Of a DNA stretch of 5,005 bases, positions 1 to 5,005 are shown in pieces (position 1 is the first letter of the stretch; each line of letters begins with the position of its first letter). Source of the stretch: Bacteroidales bacterium (lineage in GTDB: Bacteria; Bacteroidota; Bacteroidia; Bacteroidales; Muribaculaceae). Under the pieces are notes generated by a model. That model was not told where the DNA came from. It saw nothing but the letters and a program-made list of their open reading frames with translations, and searched no databases. The position numbers and the translations under genes were made by a program. The stretch is from NCBI GenBank assembly GCA_009177205.1, contig WFMC01000138.1:1245-6249 (forward strand), in the 5' to 3' direction.

Positions 1-18
1 ATTTTTAAACTCAATAAA

Positions 19-1248
19 ATGTTGCGAAATATTGCATTCATAATTTTCAAAATCACATGTTTGATATATCTTATTTTATCTTCTTACGCATGGCTTAATT
101 TCAAGCTTCCTACTACTCCAATGGTAGGTGTGGTAAATGTGATTATGTTAGGATGCTTAGTAGTCATGGGTTATAAGATTCATGTCAATTCCCGCTTAAT
201 CAATTTGTTTATTTTTCTGTTTACGATATTTATCAGTTTTGCGATATCTCGTGGTATGATATTTGGAGTATTCAGCGCTTTAAGGTTTTTACCCGCCATT
301 TATCTCTTTATTCTCCCGGAAGATCAAAAAAAGAAATTGCTTAAATTTGTATCTGTCTGGTTTGCAATATTCGTCGGATTGGGATTAATATTATATTTTG
401 CCTTGATGTTCGTGAAAATCCGACCTTTCCTGCCTCCGGTAGGTTTTGAACCCGGATTGGAGACATACAGAGTGATGCAGAATTACATATTTTATCTTAA
501 ACCCGCCTTAGATCCGGGAGAGTTCATTAGATTCCAGGCATTTTTTATAGAGCCGGGGCACTTGGCTTTGGTGTCTATTATGATTTTAGCCGCCAATAAT
601 TTTGAATTCCACAAAAGATGGTATATGTGGGTAATCTTATCAGGAATCTTGGTTTCCTTATCTCTTGCAGGCTATCTTTTAATTGTTATCGGTTGGGTTT
701 TATTAAAAATTAAAGATACCAGAACAATTATTGCGACTTCCATAATAGGAATGATTGTAATAATAGGTCTTCAGTCTTGGGGTGGAGGAGATAATATAGT
801 AAATGAAAAAATATTCAGCCGTCTGGAAACGGATAAACACAGGGGTATCGAGGGAAATAACAGAACAAATTCCCGCACAGATATTTTATATGATTTAGCT
901 GTTTCTAACGGAGATGTTTTTTTCGGAGTTCCGAGTGCGGATAAAAAGAAAGTGGAAGGTGCCGGTTACAAAAAATTCTTCATTCAGTTCGGTTTGGTTC
1001 CGGCGATATTTATATTCTTCTTTTATTGGAATTTGGCTCAACCCAATACTCGAAAACGTTATCATATAGGATTTTTTATTCTCATATTCTTGGCATTTAT
1101 GGATTGTGAATATCCTCATTGGTTTTCTTGGCGGTTGGGTTATACGATAGGATGCGGACTTCAATTGAAATCTAAGGAGGATAGGGGATTGAAAGCTAAT
1201 GAAGAAGGATCATCCTCGCTCCCGCCATTATTGCCCTCGGAGGAATGA
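19..1248 (+). CDS. Wzy-like O-antigen/polysaccharide polymerase (or ligase-like) integral membrane protein
   Basis: The 409-residue product probably polymerises undecaprenyl-linked oligosaccharide repeat units at the periplasmic face of the inner membrane, as Wzy proteins do. About ten hydrophobic segments are visible, near residues 4-24, 33-52, 60-77, 82-99, 108-131, 178-192, 203-229, 237-250, 316-337 and 347-362. A motif typical of the Wzy/WaaL group, RFQAFFIEPGHLAL, spans residues 171-184. It is followed by SLAGYLL (215-221), a polar and probably periplasmic loop (251-315) with RTNSRTD, and G-A-G-Y-K-K-F at the next helix. About 400 residues is normal for the family. These proteins have little sequence identity, so polymerase versus ligase and the sugar substrate cannot be told. 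ATG at 19 is the first Met, but the frame is open to the window edge and no clear ribosome binding site precedes it. The tail after about residue 384 is charged then Ser/Pro-rich, and residues 404-409 overlap the convergent outer-membrane channel gene. Confidence 0.8.
   Translation: MLRNIAFIIFKITCLIYLILSSYAWLNFKLPTTPMVGVVNVIMLGCLVVMGYKIHVNSRLINLFIFLFTIFISFAISRGMIFGVFSALRFLPAIYLFILPEDQKKKLLKFVSVWFAIFVGLGLILYFALMFVKIRPFLPPVGFEPGLETYRVMQNYIFYLKPALDPGEFIRFQAFFIEPGHLALVSIMILAANNFEFHKRWYMWVILSGILVSLSLAGYLLIVIGWVLLKIKDTRTIIATSIIGMIVIIGLQSWGGGDNIVNEKIFSRLETDKHRGIEGNNRTNSRTDILYDLAVSNGDVFFGVPSADKKKVEGAGYKKFFIQFGLVPAIFIFFFYWNLAQPNTRKRYHIGFFILIFLAFMDCEYPHWFSWRLGYTIGCGLQLKSKEDRGLKANEEGSSSLPPLLPSEE
1228..1248. 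other. 21-bp tail-to-tail overlap of convergent genes
   Basis: The plus-strand polymerase-like gene ends with TGA at 1246-1248. The minus-strand TolC-like gene ends with TAA, read as tta at 1228-1230 on the plus strand. The coding regions therefore share 21 bp and there is no intergenic space for a conventional terminator. Transcripts of the two units must overlap at their 3' ends unless termination occurs inside coding sequence. Confidence 0.85.
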
Positions 1249-2418
1249 AGCGAGAGTAGTTTGAAAATCGTTTTCCAATCGGGCTTTATTCTGAAGGTGT
1301 TGATATAGAATTGAAGATTCATTATAATAATCTATAATAGATATTTGACCTAAATCCAAACTTCTTTTATATAGATTGATGGTTTCTTCAATCAGAGAAG
1401 AATTATAAGTTGCAATTGTTCTCTTTAAGGATTGTAATTTAATAAATTCCGAATTTAGGCGGGTCTTTTCTTCAACCCGGATATTATCAAGATTAGCAAG
1501 GGATGCGGCTAATCTCGCGTTAGCAGATTTCCTCTTTTGTGAAACTGAAAATAATGGGAGTTCCAATCCTATTAAAACTCCGTTTGATGCTTCGTTCAAT
1601 TCTGTGTTTCGTCGATACCCCAAAGAAATTGAAGGGAGCCAACTCTGTTTTTCCAAGGATACTCCGATGCGTGCTGAATTTACTTCCGATTCCGCGCTTT
1701 TGACTTCCAGATTGTTTGCCAGCAAACTATCTACATTCACAGGCAAAATATAATCTTCTGAAAGATTATCGTAAGAGAGATCTGTCAGATTAATATCCAT
1801 ACCTCCGTTCATGGCGATAAGGATATTAATAATATCTTTTTCCTTCAAATCGTTTTCTGCCAATTCTCGTTCCAATTCAGCATTTTCCAATTTGATTTTA
1901 TTAATTTCCAATTGGGTTGCCTCCCGCATATCAAATTTCTTTTGATAAGCTGCCAATAGGGAGTCGCCTGCTCGGAGTTGCCTATTTAAAATATCTCCGA
2001 CCGTACGGACATAAACCAATTCAAGACATTTGATCTTGGCATCATTAAGGAGACGTGATTTTTGGGACTCAAGTGAGCTGTTCAAAACCTCTTTTTCAGC
2101 TTCAATAGCTTTGGTGCGAGAATGATAAAGAGTTGGAAATTCAAAATCTTGTTTTATGATTAATTCGGAACTTGCAAGACCGGTTTGACCTGATCTAAAA
2201 AAAGGGGAATATTCTATTGAAGTTGCAGGGAGGGTATTTCCCGATTGCAGTTCCAAAACCTTAGCTTTGGCAGCATACTGAGAACTTTTCAGCAATAGGT
2301 TGTTGGATGCTAATTCTGTCAAAACATCTTCTATGCTTCTTGCAAAGGAATTTGAACTGTCGTTAAAACACGCTAAAACAAATGTTAATAAAAATATATT
2401 CTTAACTTTTAACTTCAT
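1228..2418 (-). CDS. TolC/CzcC-family outer-membrane efflux channel
   Basis: This 396-residue protein is the probable outer-membrane and periplasmic tunnel of an RND tripartite efflux system. The N-terminus is a secretion signal: basic MKLKVK, then a hydrophobic run. It could be cut by signal peptidase I after SFA (residue 27), or lipidated at Cys17 (VLAC). The mature part shows the family's duplicated layout, roughly 28-205 and 225-396. Each half has long heptad-like helices rich in Glu, Lys and Leu around a short strand region. In repeat one the strands lie near LPATSIEYSPF (63-73) and QDFEFP (90-95). In repeat two they lie near LPSISLGYRR (261-270) and GLELPLFS (284-291). The C-terminal helix has LDLGQISIIDYY (354-365). 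At about 400 residues it is short, like CzcC-type channels and unlike OprM/CusC (around 460-490). It starts 3 bp after the RND pump stop, so the two are surely co-transcribed. Its stop lies inside the 3' end of the convergent polymerase gene. Confidence 0.9.
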   Translation of the reverse strand: MKLKVKNIFLLTFVLACFNDSSNSFARSIEDVLTELASNNLLLKSSQYAAKAKVLELQSGNTLPATSIEYSPFFRSGQTGLASSELIIKQDFEFPTLYHSRTKAIEAEKEVLNSSLESQKSRLLNDAKIKCLELVYVRTVGDILNRQLRAGDSLLAAYQKKFDMREATQLEINKIKLENAELERELAENDLKEKDIINILIAMNGGMDINLTDLSYDNLSEDYILPVNVDSLLANNLEVKSAESEVNSARIGVSLEKQSWLPSISLGYRRNTELNEASNGVLIGLELPLFSVSQKRKSANARLAASLANLDNIRVEEKTRLNSEFIKLQSLKRTIATYNSSLIEETINLYKRSLDLGQISIIDYYNESSILYQHLQNKARLENDFQTTLASFLRGQ

Positions 2419-2421
2419 ATA

Positions 2422-5005
2422 TTAATCTTTTATCGATTTTTGTTTCATCCAATGATACACAATCGGAATTATAAAGGCATTCATGAGCAGGGAAGACACA
2501 AGACCTCCCAAGATTACAATTGCCATTGGACTTTGAATTTCATTTCCTGGAAGGTCGCCACGAGCTGCCAATGGAATAAGAGCCAATGCAGATGTCAAAG
2601 CTGTCATTAAAATAGGATTCATTCTGTCGGCAGACCCTCTCTTTATACTTTCCATTAATGGTAATCCTTCTGATAGAAGAGCATTATATCGAGAAATCAG
2701 CAACATTCCGTTTCGGGTAGCAATTCCGAATAATGATATAAATCCAATGATTGCGGGAATAGATATTTCTCCTGAAGTGAATCTTAGGATTAATACACCT
2801 CCAATGAGAGCAAACGGAAGATTTAAAAGAATAATAGCACTCTCCTTGGCGTTCTTAAATTCCAGATATAGAAGAAGGTAAATCACGATTATGCTTAACA
2901 ATGAGGTAAATAGCAGGAGACGTGATGCTTCCCTCTCACTCTCAAACTGCCCGCCGAACTCCAGATGATAATTTTCCGGCAGGATGATTTTTTCATCGAT
3001 AGAGTTTTGGATATCTCTCACAATCGAGCCGACATCCCTTCCGGATGTGTTGGCAGAAATTACAATTTTACGTTTTACATTCTCACGGTTAATACCATTG
3101 GGACCGGATGAGGATGATATATCCGCCACATCCGACAACAGAATATCCTTGCCCTCCTTGTTAACTATTACAATATCCTTAAGTGATTCAATTGAGTTGC
3201 GAGTGTTATTTTGACTTTTAAGAATAATATTGAAATTCCTGTCGTTTTCATAAACCGTTCCAACTTTCTCTCCCGCCAACATCATAGATATATAACTATT
3301 CAATTCAGGTTCGGTGAGACCCAATTTAGCCAATATATGCGGACGAGCAACAATTTTAATTTCCGGACGTTCTATTAATTGCTCAACATTCAGATCGGTC
3401 AAACCGGGAATGTCGGAAATTGCACTTTTGATTTTATTGGCATACAGATATAGCGTATTCATATCTTCACCAAAAAGTTTGATGGCGATGCTTGCCTGAG
3501 TTCCGCTTAGCATTGCGTCAATCCGGTGGCTTATCGGTTGTCCGATTTCAATATTCGCCCCTTCTATAACAGATAATTTCTCACGAATGTCTTTCGCTAA
3601 TTCGGCATGTGAGCGACCGTTTAATTCGAACGGAGCTTCAATTTCAGAAACATTAACTCCCAAGGCGTGTTCGTCAAGTTCGGCACGCCCGGTTTTTCTG
3701 GCTACAGTTTTAATTTCCGGAATTGACATCAATATCTCTTCCGCCTGATGACCTATTGCATTTGATTCATCCAGAGAAATTCCCGGTAGAGAACTGACAT
3801 TTATAGTGAATGAACCCTCGTTGAATGGGGGAAGGAAAGTGTTTCCTAAGGTGAAAAATAGACCAATGGAGAGCAGTAATAAGCCGGCAGCGGAAATAAT
3901 CACCACCTTTTGATGCTTGAATGCGTATGTAAGACCAATAGAGTAATATTTCTTTATCTTCCGCGTGAGTGGTGATTCTTTTTCTACGATGTTTTCAACT
4001 TTCTTATGCGTAAGGAGATAAGAACACAATACCGGTGTTAAGGTCAATGCTACAATTGTGGAAGCAAAAAGAGCTGTAATAAAAGAGATTCCGAGCGGCA
4101 CCAACATTCTACCCTCCATTCCCGTCAAAAAAAATAGAGGTATGAAACTGACTATTATTATTAATGTCGAATTTAAAATAGGAAGTCGGACTTCGCGAGA
4201 TGCCTGATAAATCACCTCTATAGGTTTTTTCCGGATATCAGCGGGTAATGCCCTATTTTCACGCAATCTTTTCCAGACATTTTCTACATCCACTACCGCA
4301 TCATCCACGAGCGAGCCGATAGCTATAGCCATGCCGCCCAAACTCATTGTATTTATTGTCTGACCTAAATATTTCAAGACAATCAAACATACCAACAATG
4401 ACACCGGTATGGTTATTAATGATATTATCGTAGTGCGAACATTCCCTAAAAAGAGGAATAAGATAATAACCACAAATAATCCACCTTCAATCAAAGAGGT
4501 CTTGACATTATTAATGGAACTGTCAATAAAATCTGATTGGCGGAAGATATCGGTTGATATGCTGATATCAGCAGGAAGTGTTTTTCTGACCTCTTCCACG
4601 ACATTTTCCAGTTTTTCGGTCAATTCAACCGTTCCGACTTTTGGCTGCTTGGTAACAGTAATCAAAACCGCATCTTTACCTTTTACGGAGGCTGTTCCGA
4701 ATTTCGGGGTTTCTCCTCCTATTGTAATCTCCGCAATATCCGCCAATGTTACGGGATAATTATCCACCATCTTCACCATTGCCGTGTTTAGACGTTCAAT
4801 AATATCGCCCTGAGCAATGCCGCGAATCAAATATTCATTGCCAAACTCATTTATTACTCCTCCGCTGACATTTCGGTTAAAGTTTTCTGTTGCTTCCAGA
4901 ACATCATTGATAGTAATGTTATAATGGCGCATTGCAGCCGGATTTAAAAGTATTTGATATTCTTTTATATCCCCTCCGATAACTGACACTTGTGAAACAC
5001 CTTCA
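2422..5005 (-). CDS. RND efflux pump, heavy-metal-efflux-like (CzcA/CusA type), N-terminus cut by window edge
   Basis: This is the inner-membrane proton-driven pump of a tripartite efflux system. The frame stays open to the right edge (codons E-G-V-S-Q precede the GTG at 4989), so that GTG is not the start. Judged against CusA/CzcA, roughly 150-160 residues, including TM1 and half of the first porter region, lie outside. Counting from that GTG as residue 1: the end of the first porter domain (1-160, with GGDIKEYQ and FRQSDFID); TM2-TM6 (166-320); TM7 (363-381); the second porter/docking domain (382-688, with RKTGRAELDEHALGVN and SGPNGINRENVKR); TM8-TM12 (689-846). TM4 carries AIGSLVDDAVVDVEN (222-236), with acidic D229, D230, D234 and E236; D229 aligns with the relay Asp of CusA. 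TM10 has FGIATRNG and TM11 has NPILMTA. The family is secure. The substrate is not, because the CusA methionine triad appears absent. The adaptor gene is expected upstream, off the right edge. Confidence 0.92.
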   Translation of the reverse strand, partial: EGVSQVSVIGGDIKEYQILLNPAAMRHYNITINDVLEATENFNRNVSGGVINEFGNEYLIRGIAQGDIIERLNTAMVKMVDNYPVTLADIAEITIGGETPKFGTASVKGKDAVLITVTKQPKVGTVELTEKLENVVEEVRKTLPADISISTDIFRQSDFIDSSINNVKTSLIEGGLFVVIILFLFLGNVRTTIISLITIPVSLLVCLIVLKYLGQTINTMSLGGMAIAIGSLVDDAVVDVENVWKRLRENRALPADIRKKPIEVIYQASREVRLPILNSTLIIIVSFIPLFFLTGMEGRMLVPLGISFITALFASTIVALTLTPVLCSYLLTHKKVENIVEKESPLTRKIKKYYSIGLTYAFKHQKVVIISAAGLLLLSIGLFFTLGNTFLPPFNEGSFTINVSSLPGISLDESNAIGHQAEEILMSIPEIKTVARKTGRAELDEHALGVNVSEIEAPFELNGRSHAELAKDIREKLSVIEGANIEIGQPISHRIDAMLSGTQASIAIKLFGEDMNTLYLYANKIKSAISDIPGLTDLNVEQLIERPEIKIVARPHILAKLGLTEPELNSYISMMLAGEKVGTVYENDRNFNIILKSQNNTRNSIESLKDIVIVNKEGKDILLSDVADISSSSGPNGINRENVKRKIVISANTSGRDVGSIVRDIQNSIDEKIILPENYHLEFGGQFESEREASRLLLFTSLLSIIVIYLLLYLEFKNAKESAIILLNLPFALIGGVLILRFTSGEISIPAIIGFISLFGIATRNGMLLISRYNALLSEGLPLMESIKRGSADRMNPILMTALTSALALIPLAARGDLPGNEIQSPMAIVILGGLVSSLLMNAFIIPIVYHWMKQKSIKD
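2426..2431 (-). promoter_or_regulatory. Possible ribosome binding site of the TolC-like gene
   Basis: On the minus strand a purine run AAAAGA lies 7 nt before the ATG at 2416-2418, inside the last codons of the RND pump gene. With only 3 bp between the pump stop and this ATG, translation of the channel is probably coupled to that of the pump. The match to a Shine-Dalgarno sequence is weak, as is common in Bacteroidota, so this supports the start choice only mildly. Confidence 0.35.

Noticed and set aside
1..18. Promoter or ribosome binding site for the polymerase-like gene
   Set aside because: Only 18 AT-rich bases are available, with no Shine-Dalgarno match and no Bacteroidota-type promoter motif that could be supported.
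895..1164. Minus-strand reading frame of 89 codons antisense to the polymerase-like gene
   Set aside because: It lies wholly inside a well-supported membrane protein gene. Its translation is rich in basic and polar residues with no recognisable domain, and it looks like a shadow frame.
1213..1256. Intrinsic bidirectional terminator
   Set aside because: Stems are only 5-6 bp, the longest encloses a loop of about 28 nt, and no T-rich run follows on either strand. It is kept only as a low-interest structural observation.
2984..3499. Two shorter plus-strand frames (2984-3214 and 3314-3499) inside the pump gene
   Set aside because: They oppose conserved periplasmic-domain codons of the pump, have no convincing ribosome binding site, and encode nothing recognisable.
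4409..4759. Plus-strand reading frame of 116 codons antisense to the RND pump
   Set aside because: It is fully contained in conserved RND coding sequence. The Ser/Thr/Ile/Val-rich translation is what the complement of a hydrophobic membrane protein gives.
4987..4989. GTG as the translation start of the RND pump
   Set aside because: The frame continues upstream to the window edge with codons E-G-V-S-Q that match the family's conserved lead into the G-G-x-x-x-x-Y-Q segment, so this is an internal valine of a truncated gene.

Overview
The window is essentially solid coding sequence, AT-rich by eye. It holds three genes. The AT-rich composition, the weak purine-poor ribosome binding sites and the protein families suggest a Gram-negative member of the Bacteroidota, but no marker gene is present to confirm this. 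An outer membrane is certain if the TolC-like call is right.

Left part (1-1248, + strand): a 409-residue multi-pass membrane protein of the O-antigen polymerase/ligase type (Wzy-like). It is probably the last gene of a surface-polysaccharide (LPS O-antigen, capsule or exopolysaccharide) locus extending off the left edge. Its last 24 or so residues look like unstructured read-through sequence.

Right part (1228-5005, - strand): two genes of a tripartite efflux system, read right to left. First comes a large RND-superfamily inner-membrane pump of the heavy-metal-efflux-like (CzcA/CusA) type, cut at its N-terminus by the right edge. After a 3-bp gap comes a 396-residue TolC/CzcC-like outer-membrane channel. 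The periplasmic adaptor (membrane fusion protein) that such a system needs is not in the window and is probably encoded just beyond the right edge. Together the parts would export a substrate, possibly a metal cation, from the periplasm or inner membrane to the outside, driven by the proton gradient. The residues that define copper/silver specificity in CusA appear to be absent, so the substrate is open.

The two transcription units converge and overlap by 21 bp at their 3' ends. This point (about 1170-1260) is the only structurally curious stretch: it carries an isolated Shine-Dalgarno-like motif, several mutually exclusive short inverted repeats and a short out-of-frame hydrophobic reading frame. 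It may be the edge of a variable polysaccharide locus. I found no RNA genes, mobile elements, CRISPR arrays or convincing new system here.
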